Notes under the pieces: generated by a model
Databases searched by the model: none
Seen by the model: the letters and a program-made list of their open reading frames with translations, nothing else
Told to the model about the DNA's origin: nothing
Origin: Neoarius graeffei
Taxonomy: Eukaryota; Chordata; Actinopteri; Siluriformes; Ariidae
Length of the DNA stretch: 64,000 bases
NCBI RefSeq assembly: GCF_027579695.1
Contig: NC_083578.1
Coordinates: 5,312,460 to 5,376,459, forward strand
Reading direction: 5' to 3'
Program-made: the position numbers and the translations under genes
Shown: positions 35,411 through 46,286 of the stretch, piece after piece
Layout: the number at the start of each line of letters is the position of its first letter
How positions within the stretch are numbered: position 1 is the stretch's first letter

Positions 35411-36057
35411 CACTTCAGGTAACAACTCGAATAAAACATTATATTTATAATATTTAATACACTGTTTCTCCCTGATACACCTGTTTGTGTTTTCAGTCAG
35501 AAGTAAAGCGTTAGGAGAAGGTTTAGATTCTGACCATGAATTCTCATTTTAATTTTTCACCGAGGAAACTGTTCATCCACTAGAGTTTAATTCATCTGTT
35601 AAACTATGTAAGGTTTTTTTAATATGAAGTTGTTACTTGTTCCACTGTACACCTGTTTTGAATTTCTTATCTCTGTGCAGAAATCTGTTAAGTCTTTCTT
35701 TTCCAATTTATTTAAAGTCTAATTAATATTAGATGATAGAAATGAAAAGGAAAGAGTGCCTGCAAATAATTAAAGAAATAAACTTTATTCCATGAATGTG
35801 AACGATCATGTGATTTCTGTTTCCACATCAATGATACTTCGTTCCACCAGTAAAACAATCTCTGTATTAGTCTAGTTTGGAAATATACTGTCACAATCAT
35901 TACAGAAAAATCACACACACACACACACACAATCACATGTAACATATTTCAGATGTAATATAGAAATATATATATGTAAATGCGTTCCACTTTGTTATGC
36001 CCTTAAATTGCATGTGTGAAAAAGTGAAAACAATGTACGATCACATTTGAGATTTTA
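35411..36057 (+). other. DAA 3' region with poly(A) signal
   Basis: After a likely 3' UTR splice donor (35419) there is an AATAAA at 35777-35782. A (CA)n tract lies at about 35913-35930. The part from about 35983 is the inverted match to 10834-10882. Confidence 0.55.
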
Positions 36058-36526
36058 TAAGTGTGAGAAAATCATATCTGAAAATGAAAACCACTCATAA
36101 AAAAAAGTGTGAATCATAAAGTGTTTAAAAACCTGTAAAATGTTCATGTGACTCTTCACACAGTGAAGTGACAACAAACCGACTCATGACTTCGTTTTCT
36201 TATGACTGAAATGATGATTGTTGCCAGTCTGAATTTTTGTAAATGTCCTAAAGTTAAATCAGGTAAATGCCTTCAACTCCTCCACAAACTGACCAATCAT
36301 CAATCTTGCTCCAGCATTTTTTCTCTTAAAGAGCAAATCACCTTTAGTAGAGCAAACCCTGGAGGAAGAGAGCACAGGGTCACACAGGCAATCAAGTTTA
36401 GACAACCTGCTCACTGCAGTGCCTTCAATGTAAACTTATTTTTATTCCCGTCTCAGGTTCTTGGGAGCGTTCTGATAGTTTAAAGTTTAAATATAAATTT
36501 AGCATGAAACTTCCTACAGTGTTAAA
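36058..36526 (+). repeat. Duplicated segment A, copy 2, downstream of DAA
   Basis: Near-identical to 10912-11374, with scattered substitutions and small indels. Its position 0.65 kb after a class II alpha gene suggests that copy 1 at 10.9 kb once lay after an alpha gene too. Confidence 0.85.
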
Positions 36527-36631
36527 CTGTGAACAGCTGCATTGGAACTAAAACCAGTCCAGTTACTTTACTGTAAATATGATTGCAGAGCCAGAGGCTA
36601 CATGTATGAAGGACTCCATATTACATCCCAG

Positions 36632-36820
36632 ATAGCAAATGATGTTATTTCAATGTTGATATTTGGTTAAGATGGTTGATTTACAGTTATAGTTGAACAC
36701 TGATGGTGGATCAACCATTAATCAACCACTGATAAAAAGTTGAAAAAATGTGTTCGACTCAATGTAATGGTTGAAGGAAACATTTGATCAAATGTTGAAT
36801 ATATGTTGATTTTGTTGTCA
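36632..36820. repeat. Diverged relative of the 350-bp palindromic element
   Basis: Starts CCCAGATAGCAAA, like the palindrome at 37977, and has repeated TTGATxxT/ATCAACC motifs. The opposite end could not be found. Probably an old or partial copy of the same foldback family. Confidence 0.45.
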
Positions 36821-37374
36821 TCATACACTGCACCACTGGACGGGAGCCTGGGGTGCACTCTGGGTGAGACCATTTTGTGGGAGGGGGGTTTCCTATATTT
36901 CATTGAATTTCATTTATTTAATTTAGAATTTTAATAGAGCACAAGGAACTATGAAGAATAGATTATTATTTATGGTTATGTGCAAATCTTGTGTGTGCAA
37001 CATGTAAGGAAAAAACGAACAGAAAATTCTACCGTACCGGCCACTATTTGGAATGGTCCAAATAACCGTCTCTCAGAAGAACTTTCAGAAGAGCTCCGTT
37101 GATGACGAGACTTGCGACCATAGACTGTCCGTGCTTGCGACTGAAGAAATTTGCTTCAACAACACTGGCCAGTTCTCCTCTTTGTGGTAGTGTGGTTAAA
37201 AATAGTGGTTAAGTGAACATGTGCTTGTACACATGGTACTCTGATGGACAAGAACCCCATCCCACCTCACGCCCAGTGTTCCTGGCATAAGCTCCAGATT
37301 CACCACCATACTGAGTAGGATAAAACAGTGACTGAGGATTAATATACAGACTTATTATGACATGTTATGTCTTC

Positions 37375-37600
37375 TCATCTCATTATCTCTAGCCACTTTA
37401 TCCTTCTACAGGGTTGCAGGCAAGTTGGAGCCTATCCCAGCTGACTATGGGCGAAAGGCGGCGTATCTACACCCTGGACAAGTCGCCAGGTCATCACAGG
37501 GCTGACACAGACAACCATTCACACTCACACCTACGGTCAATTTAGAGTCACCAGTTAACCTAACCTGCATGTCTTTGGACTGTGGGGGAAACCGGAGCAA
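37375..37600 (-). mobile_element. Partial DANA/Mermaid-like SINE
   Basis: Minus-strand 3' two-thirds of the SINE (CTCTAGCCACTTTATCC to GGGGGAAACCGGAGCA), lacking the tRNA-like head. Confidence 0.85.
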
Positions 37601-37785
37601 ATATTCAAATATTTTGTTAGTCAGGCAGTTATTTGAATTGTACAGTAAGTTTAACTGCTAGTACTGTATTTAGGCAATATTTTATTGTCCAGGTAAAGAC
37701 TGTATAATCCTTTCTGGTTCATATCCACAGACAGGCCTTTCCATCATTGTGTATGGTGAAACATCAACATCAACCCAATTTCTCA

Positions 37786-37970
37786 CGGTGGTGCAGTGGT
37801 TAGCACGGTCGCCTCACAGCAAGAAGGTTCCAGGTTCGAACCCAGCAGCCGGCGAGGGCCTTTCTGTGTGGAGTTTGCACGTTCTCCCCGTGTCTGTGTG
37901 GGTTTCCTCCACAGTCCAAAGATGTGCAGTTAGGTTGACGTGGGGTAGCCTTGGGCTGAGGTGCCCTTGA
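37786..37970 (+). mobile_element. Partial, diverged tRNA-derived SINE
   Basis: The head GGTGGTGCAGTGGTTAGCAC with B box GGTTCGAACC and the body block TCCACAGTCCAAAGATGTG are present, then it runs into GGTGCCCTTGAGCAA. It ends 4 bases before the palindromic element. Confidence 0.8.
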
Positions 37971-37975
37971 GCAAT

Positions 37976-38325
37976 TCCCAGATAGCAAAAATCAGTTGAA
38001 TCAGCATTGAAATAGCGTTTGGCAGAAAACATTGAAATAATGTTGAAATGATATTGAAAGTGTCCCCTTGAATTTGGGTTGAATCAACATTGAATTTTCA
38101 ACCCTATCAGCATTGAATCAATAGTGATTCAACCATCATCTAAATAGAAATTTCTATTTAGATGATGGTTGAATCACTATTGATTCAATGCTGATAGGGT
38201 TGAAAATTCAATGTTGATTCAACCCAAATTCAAGGGGACACTTTCAATATCATTTCAACATTATTTCAATGTTTTCTGCCAAACGCTATTTCAATGCTGA
38301 TTCAACTGATTTTTGCTATCTGGGA
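37976..38325. mobile_element. Perfect 350-bp palindrome (foldback element)
   Basis: Reading inward from both ends, every base of 37976-38150 pairs with 38151-38325, with no spacer. The element proper would be CCCAGATAGC..GCTATCTGGG (37977-38324), flanked by ATT on each side. It encodes nothing. Perfect arms mean either very recent origin, ongoing gene conversion, or a sequencing/assembly hairpin. Confidence 0.85.
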
Positions 38326-39055
38326 TTCTTCTACATGCTCACATTTGAACTGGTTAATTTCAAGGTGTATCACAAAGATGCTTGTGATCGCATACACATT
38401 TAGAGAATGAGACGATATATTTATCTGGGATTTCTTATGAATACACAATGAAACAGTTTACTGTTACCAGTACAGTAACCATGATGGGCAACATGAGAAA
38501 TAGATGTGTTTAGAGGACATTATAGATGACCTACAACCATGTGATCAAAATGTGCTACGTCATGAGCGTCTGATATGACGGTGGATATACAAAGTTCTAC
38601 AAAAACGGTCTCCAGAGCTGCATCAAACGATGGGAGAAATGCATAACTCTGGGTGGTTCCTATGTAGAGAAAGACTAATAACTGTGCCAAGTTTCGTTGC
38701 TCTACTGCTATGGGAAGTGGGTCAGGGGCATTACTTATTGAACGCCCCTCGGTTCATTGCTAATGTGGTAAATGACACTTCTAGCTGCAAATGTCTGGTT
38801 TTGGGTGCAATATCTACATAGGTGTTTGGAGCACTTGCATGTGACATCGCAGCCGATCCAGATTGTGACAGACGCCATCTTGTCGGCCAAACGCCATATT
38901 TCCGCCTTCTACTTCTGGCTCTACTTCTACCTTTTCTTCTGGAAAACCCTACTATATACAATTCTACTACAACGGCTGCGGCTACAAGCTCTCCCTACCT
39001 GTGCACGTTTATGTTTTTTGTGTGTATTTTTGCGTGTTGTTCGTCTGTACCGGAC
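38326..39055. other. Intergenic, no gene recognised
   Basis: Contains two CCATCTTG/CGCCATAT motifs near 38875-38900 but no supported exon. The open frame 38822-39265 overlaps the LINE fragment and has no other recognised domain. Confidence 0.45.
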
Positions 39056-39386
39056 TTCAATATCCACTACAACCGTATGGACTTACTGGACATTGGTTTC
39101 CAGCAGAAAATGACGGTTTGTAGCGATTTCCATCGCATGCACAACATTCCGGATGAGATAGCGAGACCAGCAGGGTCTCCGTGGATTGTTATCAGAAGCA
39201 AAGCGAAGGAGGCGGCGCCGGGAGAGGAAGCAAAAGCGAGGCTGCAGAGCCGGCCTGTTGACTAAGCTCAGAAAACAGCCACTCAAATCTCCACTGCTAA
39301 GCCTCTACCTCTCCAATGCCAGATCCATGGTAAACAAAACGGACGATTTGGAATTACAGCTGGAATTACCTTATTCTATAATCGGC
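39056..39386 (+). pseudogene. Start of a LINE ORF2, frameshifted and truncated
   Basis: Two frames join to give YNRMDLLDIG.., IARPAGSPWIVI and then RRERKQKRGCRAGLL and LYLSNARSMVNKTDDLE. This is the lead-in to the endonuclease domain of fish L2/CR1-like LINEs (..LLLANVRSLxNKxDEL..). The sequence stops being LINE-like after about 39386, before the endonuclease catalytic residues. Confidence 0.6.
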
Positions 39387-39449
39387 TGGTCAGTGCTATA
39401 CTAGGTACTGATATAAATAGTGTTAGTACTCAATACTTAAGTGACTTAC

Positions 39450-39786
39450 CCGTCCAATGAGGATAGTTATTTTCTTGTTTACAAGATGCCACATCTGAGT
39501 CGCTGACAAATCCTGAATTTCTGTAAAGATAACTGTCCAGAGATTTATAAGCACGCAGTGCTTCACCACTGAACAGCGAGGGAAAGTTAATGAGGTAATT
39601 ATACACATCTGGGTATTCCACCTCTGGCAGTTCAATATCCACTGACACGGTCGTGAAAACTACGTCCGGTAAGCGATAAGGGTCACTAATCTGTAGATCG
39701 TTTATTTTAGACATATATCTAGTTCTCTGTTCATTAGAAAAATGAGCTGTGTAGTCCGTCGGTTGAAATTGATCCATTCTGTACAC
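39450..39786 (-). CDS. Possible first coding exon of a transposon-type protein
   Basis: A 112-codon open stretch from ATG 39786 (MYRMDQFQPTDYTAHFSNEQ..) ends at a good donor, GTAAGT, with the G at 39449. It contains DLQISDPYRLP, VFTTVSVDIELPEVEYPDVY and FSGEALRAYKSLDSY. I recall near-identical N-termini in many predicted fish proteins with SWIM zinc-finger and YqaJ-like nuclease domains, thought to belong to mobile elements; this is from memory, not a search. No second exon was found nearby on this strand. The promoter side has CAAGATGGCGG. It may be a captured or truncated element. The reading frame is intact. Confidence 0.45.
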
Positions 39787-39867
39787 TAGTGCAGCAGTAT
39801 TCAGCGGTGTTTTTTACCGACAAGATGGCGGCTGTGTACTTTCTGGTCACGTGACTGCAAGATCTCT

Positions 39868-40210
39868 ATAGAGGCCCATTTCCAGCAACTATCACTCCAG
39901 TGTTCTAATGGTACAATGTGTTTGCTCATTGCCTCAGAAGGCTAATGGATGATTAGAAAACCCTTGTACAATCATGTTAGCACAGCTGAAAACAGTTGAG
40001 CTCTTTAGAGAAGCTATAAAACTGACCTTCCTTTGAGCAGATTGAGTTTCTGGAGCATCACATTTGTGGGGTCGATTAAATGCTCAAAATGGCCAGAAAA
40101 ATGTCTTGACTATATTTTCTATTCATTTTACAACTTATGGTGGTAAATAAAAGTGTGACTTCATGGAAGACACAATTGTCTGGGTGACCCCAAACTTTTG
40201 AACGGTAGTG
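39868..40210. mobile_element. Tc1-like MITE fragment
   Basis: The right end CCAAACTTTTGAACGGTAGT plus G, followed by TA, is the inverted terminus of a very common fish Tc1 family. The left terminus is missing. No coding capacity. Confidence 0.75.
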
Positions 40211-40313
40211 TAGATGTGTGTGGGTTTGGCCCATATTATTCAAAAAAAGTCAGACTTTTCTGAAGATAAGACGCTTCTACTAACCATCGAGTGCCCAGAT
40301 ATCGCGTTCTATC

Positions 40314-41523
40314 TATTGGTGGGACATGGCGATTCATTTCCGCCAGTTCGTTCATGTCGGTCAGTTCAGCAAAGAAATTTGTTCGTTCAGTTCGTTCACT
40401 CGTTCATTTTGATGACGTCACACCAAAGCGGCACAACAATGGCTGTCGTCCGAAGTTTAGTTCATCTTGAGTGAACGAGAGGCGGCAGAGGTGCCATCCA
40501 CAATAGATTTTCATACATTACAATGTGCTTGAGAAAAAGATGGAAGAAAAACATTATCCTAGCATTATCTGAAAAAGACTACATAAACAAAGCTCTGAAA
40601 GTTAAATGTAGATGAGAATAAAGCTGTTTTTATATTTATTATATTTATTTTAGTAGAGCCATGGTCTGCCGGTTATGCAGTTGTTCTCTCAAACCCATTA
40701 AGCAAAAAAAAAAATTGCTTATTTAACAGCAGCACTCATTTCAGAGAATAAACAACTTTACAAGTCATCGTATTCAGCGAACAGTAGCCTGCGATGTCTC
40801 TCTGCTGCATTCATGATCATTCATTGTTTGGCCTGGTCATGGAAACGGTTGTTATGCACGAACATTCGATTGATGTCACGTCTAGCGAGACCTTTTCCAG
40901 CTGTTCGAGCAAGAGACCTCCTTTTCTCTCCTTGACGCGGACGAGGGAGGGGGATGCCGACAAAGTTGAGAAGAGACAATTGCAGACTGTTTCATGCAGT
41001 TGTTCAAACCCATTAAGTAACACCCATTTTGCTCATATTCAACAGCAATGCTCATTACAAAGAACAAACCACTTTATTACAAATTGCATTAACATTAAAA
41101 AAATGAACACAGTATGCCGCGATCTCCAGAGCCACGTTCTTCATTGTTTATCACAGTCATGGAAACTGTTGCTATGCGCCCAGCCCAGTATGGCAGCAGT
41201 CAGGCTGGCTGCTGGCTGTTCGTTTGTTCGCGAACTGCTGAGCTCGTTCGCTGTGAACTGAAATGTATTGCTGAGTGAGAGCTCTAAATTGTAAACTAAA
41301 GACCTGGCATGTGTCAACGCTCTGATAATAGGGCTCAGATAGCCCTTAAAGAAGTAAAGTGGCGCTGCTCTGCACAGATCAAAATGCAAGTTGGACGCCC
41401 TTCTGCTACTGAACAGATCCTGCTGATTCGCCAACGACCGAGAGGCAGCGCAAACTAGTTCTAGTCGTTCACTTCGAAGACTCGTTCAAAAAGAACGGTT
41501 TGTTCGTGAACGACACACCACTA
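40314..41523. mobile_element. Non-autonomous hAT element with an internal duplication
   Basis: Perfect target duplication GTTCTATC at 40306-40313 and 41524-41531. The ends are TATTGGTGGGACA and the inverted CGACACACCACTA. Subterminal GTTCGTTCA repeats are dense near both ends. Inside, about 200 bases are present twice (about 40680-40860 and 40995-41180), diverged from each other. Confidence 0.85.
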
Positions 41524-41531
41524 GTTCTATC

Positions 41532-42504
41532 TGGTTTGGCTGCTGAAGAATCGAGTCCGACCTTGGATGAAACATAGCCCATGTTCTGAGTGGGCGCCCA
41601 GTCTGGATTGTTTCTATCGTATAATTTTGCTGGCGCTCCTAGAAGTGAAATGGTAATACACGTGTTAAAATTATAACAACGACTGAGTGAACCACGACGA
41701 GAACGCTCAATTTATAGCAAAATTCTAGCAACACAAAAAAAATCTTCCATGATATTATTGAGAAAGCTTTTGAATCTCACCTGAGATAAAATGATTACTG
41801 CAAACATGAGCTGTTTTGGTTTTAGTCTCTGTTAGATCAGCCCTGCCGATGTTGTTCAGCCGCGCTCGTCTCCTCTCCATACTAAGCCTCAGAGTTTCCT
41901 CGCCCTCTTTCTGAATCATGGACGAAATTCTAAAAAATCAGAATGTGCCAGGATCACGAGTACTGTTGTGACCACGACCATATACAGCACAAAGATATGG
42001 CAGAGCTAAAAGAACAACAAAGAGACTTGCGCATGTGACTGTTTTGTATGGAATGTTGCTCGACCCCGCATTTGTGTCTCCACCAACATGGCCGACATCC
42101 GGGTTTCTATTTTGCTTTGATGTCACTCGCAAGTCAAGGATACAGTAGTTACACTTAACATTGGTAGGCATATGAGGTGAAAATTCAAATGCTGATTTAT
42201 ACAGTCCTTTGAAAATAAAGAGATAAATGTAGCCGTAAAATGTCACACAGAGGTTTTACTCCCCAGCAACTGATGAGGATTCTTCTATTCGACCCTGATT
42301 GGATGATCTATCTTGGTGTCCTGACATATTACCAGTAAAGACAAATTAAACTTCACATTTTAATAAATCAGTGCACAATATTTATTCCCAACATTTTTAC
42401 TGCATTAGCAGAAATATTTGAAATTATCTAAAAAAAAAAAAATACAATTTTCAGGAGGCAGGGACACTTTAAATGAAGGTGTTCGGGGCTGTTGGTTGGA
42501 CATG
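41532..42504. other. Intergenic, no gene recognised
   Basis: No supported exon. It includes ACCAACATGGCCGACAT (42089), a motif often near promoters of mobile elements, but nothing further can be said. Confidence 0.45.
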
Positions 42505-43473
42505 TACAGTGGTGCTTGAAAGTTTGTGAACCCTTTAGAATTTTCTAGATTTCTGTATAAATATGACCTAAAACATCAGATTTTCACACAAGTCCTAAAA
42601 GTAGATAAAGAGAACCCAGTTCAACAAATGAGACAAAAATCTTATACTTGGTCATTTATTTATTGAGGAAAATGATCCAATATTACATATCTGTGAGTGG
42701 CAAAAGTATGTGAACTTCTAGGATTAGCAGTTAATTTGAAGGTGAAATTAGAGTCAGGTGTTTTCAATCAATGACATGGCAAATCAGGTGTGAGTGGGCA
42801 CCCTGTTTTATTTAAAGAACAGGGATCTATCAAAGTCTGATCTTCACAACACGTGTTTGTGGAAGTGTATCATGGCACAAACAAAGGAGATTTCTGAGGA
42901 CCTCAGAAAAAGTGTTGATGCTCACCAGGCTGGAAAAGGTTACAAAACCATCTCTAAAGAGTTTGGACTCCATCAATCCACAGTCAGACAGATTGTGTAC
43001 AAATGGAGGAAATTCAAGAGCAGTGTTACCCTCCCCAGGAGTGGTCGACCAACAAAGGTCACTCCAAGAGCAAGGCGTGTAATAGTCAGCGAAGTCACAA
43101 AGGACCCCAGGGTAACTTCTAAGCAACTGAAGGCCTCTCTCACATTGGCTAATGTGAATGTTCATGAGTCCACCATCAGGAGAACACTGAACAACAATGG
43201 TGTGCATGGCAGGGTTGCAAGGAGAAAGCCACTGCTCTCCAAAAAGAACATTGCTGCTCATCTGCAGTTTACTAAAGATCACGTGGACAAGCCAGAAGTC
43301 TATTGGAAAAATGTTTTGTGGACGGATGTTTGGAGAAAGGAAAACACTGCATTCTACCATAAGAACCTTATCCCATCTGTGAAACATGGTGTTGGTAGTA
43401 TCATGGTTTGGGTTTTGCTGCATCTGGGTCAGGATGGCTTGCCATCATTGATGGAACAATCAATTCTGAATTA

Positions 43474-45072
43474 CAACCCCGATTCCAAAAAAGTTGGGAC
43501 AAAGTACAAATTGTAAATAAAAAACAGAATGCAATAATTTACAAATCTCAAAAACTGATATTGTATTCACAATAGAACAGACAACATATCAAATGTCGAA
43601 AGTGAGACATTTTGAAATTTCATGCCAAATATTGGCTCATTTGAAATTTCATGACAGCAACACATCTCAAAAAAGTTGGGACAGGGGCAATAAGAGGCTG
43701 GAAAAGTTAAAAGGTACAAAAAAAGGAACAGCTGGAGGACCAAATTGCAACTCATTAGGTCAATTGGCAATAGGTCATTAACATGACTGGGTATAAAAAG
43801 AGCATCTTGGAGTGGCAGCGGCTGTCAGAAGTAAAGATGGGAAGAGGATCATCAATCCCCCTAATTCTGCGCCAAATAATGGAGCAATATCAGAAAGGAG
43901 TTTGACAGTGTAAAATTGCAAAGAGTTTGAACATACCATCATCTACAGTGCATAATATCAAAAGATTCAGAGAATCTGGAAGAATCTCTGTGCGTAAGGG
44001 TCAAGGCCGGAAAACCATACTGGGTGCCCGTGATCTTTGGGCCCTTAGACGGCACTGCATCACATACAGGCATGCTTCTGTATTGGAAATCACAAAATGG
44101 GCTCAGGAATATTTCCAGAGAACATTATCTGTGAACACAATTCACTGTGCCATCCGCCGTTGCCAGCTAAAACTCTATAGTTCAAAGAAGAAGCCATATC
44201 TAAACATGGTCCAGAAGCACAGACGTCTTCTCTGAGCCAAGGCTCATTTAAAATGGACTGTGGCAAAGTAGAAAACCGTTCTGTGGTCAGACGAATCAAA
44301 ATTTGATGTTCTTTATGGAAATCAGGGACATCGTGTCATTCGGACTAAAAAGGAGAAGGACGACCCAAGTTGTTATCAGCACTCAGTTCAGAAGCCTGCA
44401 TCTCTGATGGCATGGGGTTGCATTAGTGCATGTGGCATGGGCAGCTTACACATCTGGAAAGACACCATCAATGCTAAAAGGTATATCCAGGTTCTAGAGC
44501 AACATATGCTCCCATCCAGACGACGTCTCTTTCAGGGAAGACCTTGCATTTTCCAACATGACAATGCCAAACCACATACTGCATCAATTACAGCATCATG
44601 GCTGCGTAGAAGAAGGGTCCGGGTACTGAACTGGCCAGCCTGCAGTCCAGATCTTTCACCCATAGAAAACATTTGGCGCATCATAAAACAGAAGATACGA
44701 CAAAAAAAGACCTAAGACAGTTGAGCAACTAGAATCCTACATTAGACAAGAATGGGTTAACATTCCTATCCCTAAACTTGAGCAACTTGTCTCCTCAGTC
44801 CCCAGACATTTACAGACTGTTGTAAAGAGAAAAGGGGATGTCTCACAGTGGTAAACATGGCCTTGTCCCAACTTTGAGATGTGTTGTTGTCCTGAAATTT
44901 AAAATCACCTAATTTTTCTCTTTAAATGATATAGTTTCTCAGTTTAAACATTTGATATGTCATCTATGTTCTATTCTGAATAAGATATGGATTTTTTGAA
45001 ACGTCCACATCATTGCATTCTGTTTTTATTTACAATTTGTACTTTGTCCCAACTTTTTTGGAATCGGGGTTG
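43474..45072 (+). mobile_element. Second Tc1-like transposon inserted in the first
   Basis: Ends CAACCCCGATTCCAAAAAAG and CTTTTTTGGAATCGGGGTTG are perfect inverted repeats, flanked by TA (43472-43473, 45073-45074). At 1599 bp it is a full-length Tc1-type element, and a related family to the relics at 17.6 and 60.7 kb. Confidence 0.95.
43837..44853 (+). pseudogene. Tc1 transposase of the inner element, with stops
   Basis: ATG 43837 (MGRGSSIPLILRQIMEQYQK..) leads into a stop at about 43903. It then gives the DNA-binding domain IPSSTVHNIKRFRESGRIS with RKGQGRKT, the DDE core [33 protein letters not shown] and [11 protein letters not shown], and ends RKGDVSQW at 44853. All three acidic residues are visible, but there are at least four in-frame stops (near 43903, 44233, 44268, 44713) and probably a frameshift late on. 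A recent copy judging by its perfect ends, yet not functional. Confidence 0.9.
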
Positions 45073-45665
45073 TATACCAGCGAATTCTAAAGGAAAATGT
45101 CAGGACATCCGTCCATGAACTGAACCTCAAGAGAAGGTGGGTCATGCAGCAAGACAACAACCCTAAGCACACAAGTCATTCTACCAAAGAATGGTTAAAG
45201 AAGAATAAAGTTAATGTTTTGGAATGGCCAAGTCAAAGTCCTGACCTTAATCCGATCAAAATGTTGTGGAAGGACCTGAAGCGAGCAGTTCATGTGAGGA
45301 AACCCACCAACATCCCAGAGTTGAAGCTGTTCTGTACGGAGGAATGGTCTAAAATTCCTCCAAGCCGGTGTGCAGGACTGATCAACAGTTACCGCAAACG
45401 TTTAGTTGCAGTTATTCCTGCACAAGGGGGTCACACCAGATACTGAAAGCAAAGGTTCACATACTTTTGCCACTCACAGATATGTTGTATTGGATCATTT
45501 TCCTCAATAAATAAATGGCCAAGTATAATATTTTTGTCTCATTTGTTTAACTGGGTTCTCTTTATCTACCTTTAGTACTTGTGTGAAAATCTGATGTTTT
45601 AGGTCAGATTTATGCAGAAATCTAGAAAATTCTAAAGGGTTCAGAAACTTTCAAGCACCACTGTA

Positions 45666-46033
45666 TTTGCCCGTGTTTGTTATTAGTCAGTAAAATATCA
45701 GTCACATGTTTAAATGTATAGCTGGATAATTATGAAGTTGCTCTCCCGCTTGAACACTTCCTGTCATAGAGCTCTAACCCGGAAGCACAAAGCCCGTGCC
45801 CTGCCTGTAAATCACTGCTCGCATTTGTACAAAAAACACATTATTAAAATGATAAATGAACACGCCTTGAGAAGCAAAGAAAAAAAAAGTGTTTCCAGGC
45901 AAAACAAACCTCGCCCAGTAGCACTTACGATGAATATAACAGAAGATATCACGAAAAAATGATTTTGGCCTTTTTGGTGACCTTGTGTGTGGACATACTT
46001 AGCCAATAAACATGGTTCTGACTGATTCTCTGC
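45666..46033. other. Intergenic, no gene recognised
   Basis: Short stretch between the Tc1 element and the two-unit repeat. Nothing coding was recognised. Confidence 0.5.
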
Positions 46034-46135
46034 TGCTCTCAGCCAATCAGGACACACTGCGCTGCTCTCAGCCAATCAGGACACACCGTGCTGCGCAATT
46101 GTTACACTCTTACATTCTTTCAGCATGATGACATA
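46034..46135. repeat. Two-unit form of the 29-bp minisatellite with its flank
   Basis: Two adjacent 29-base units (46034-46062, 46063-46091), GCTCTCAGCCAATCAGGACA.., are followed by the same flank that ends the large array at 16.9 kb. Both units have CCAATCAG, probably the ancestral state. Confidence 0.88.
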
Positions 46136-46286
46136 ACCTACCGCCTCTATATGAAGCAGTGGCCACAAAAACCTTGACCGGATGACCCCCAAAATGTTGG
46201 AGGTTCTATTTGAAACCAATGTCCATCTATCCTGAAAGTTTCATGAAGACTGGTCCAGCTGTTTTCCTGTAACATCAAAGAGAGAA

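Larger units (their letters stand above)
42872..45446 (+). pseudogene. Tc1 transposase of the outer element, interrupted
   Basis: ATG 42872 (MAQTKEISEDLRKSVDAHQA..) opens the DNA-binding domain with two helix-turn-helix parts and a GRPTKVTPRARR hook. The DDE domain follows: WTD is kept, but the next stretch is shortened (WTDVWRKEN, missing about 15 residues). The frame is cut by the inner Tc1 at 43472-45073. It resumes with YQRILKENVRT, then QQDNNPKHTS (second D). SPDLNPIKMLW has lysine where the third acidic residue is expected. It ends PAQGGHTRY at 45446. The protein would be about 340 aa if uninterrupted; deletion, insertion and the altered active site make it dead. Confidence 0.9.
42507..45663 (+). 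mobile_element. Tc1-like transposon, host of a second Tc1
   Basis: Inverted ends CAGTGGTGCTTGAAAGTTTG at left and its complement CTTTCAAGCACCACTG at right, each flanked by TA. Removing the inner element (43474-45072 plus one TA) leaves about 1.56 kb, the normal length of a Tc1 element. Confidence 0.93.

Noticed and set aside
42830-43423. 197-codon minus-strand frame
   Set aside because: Shadow of the outer Tc1 transposase.
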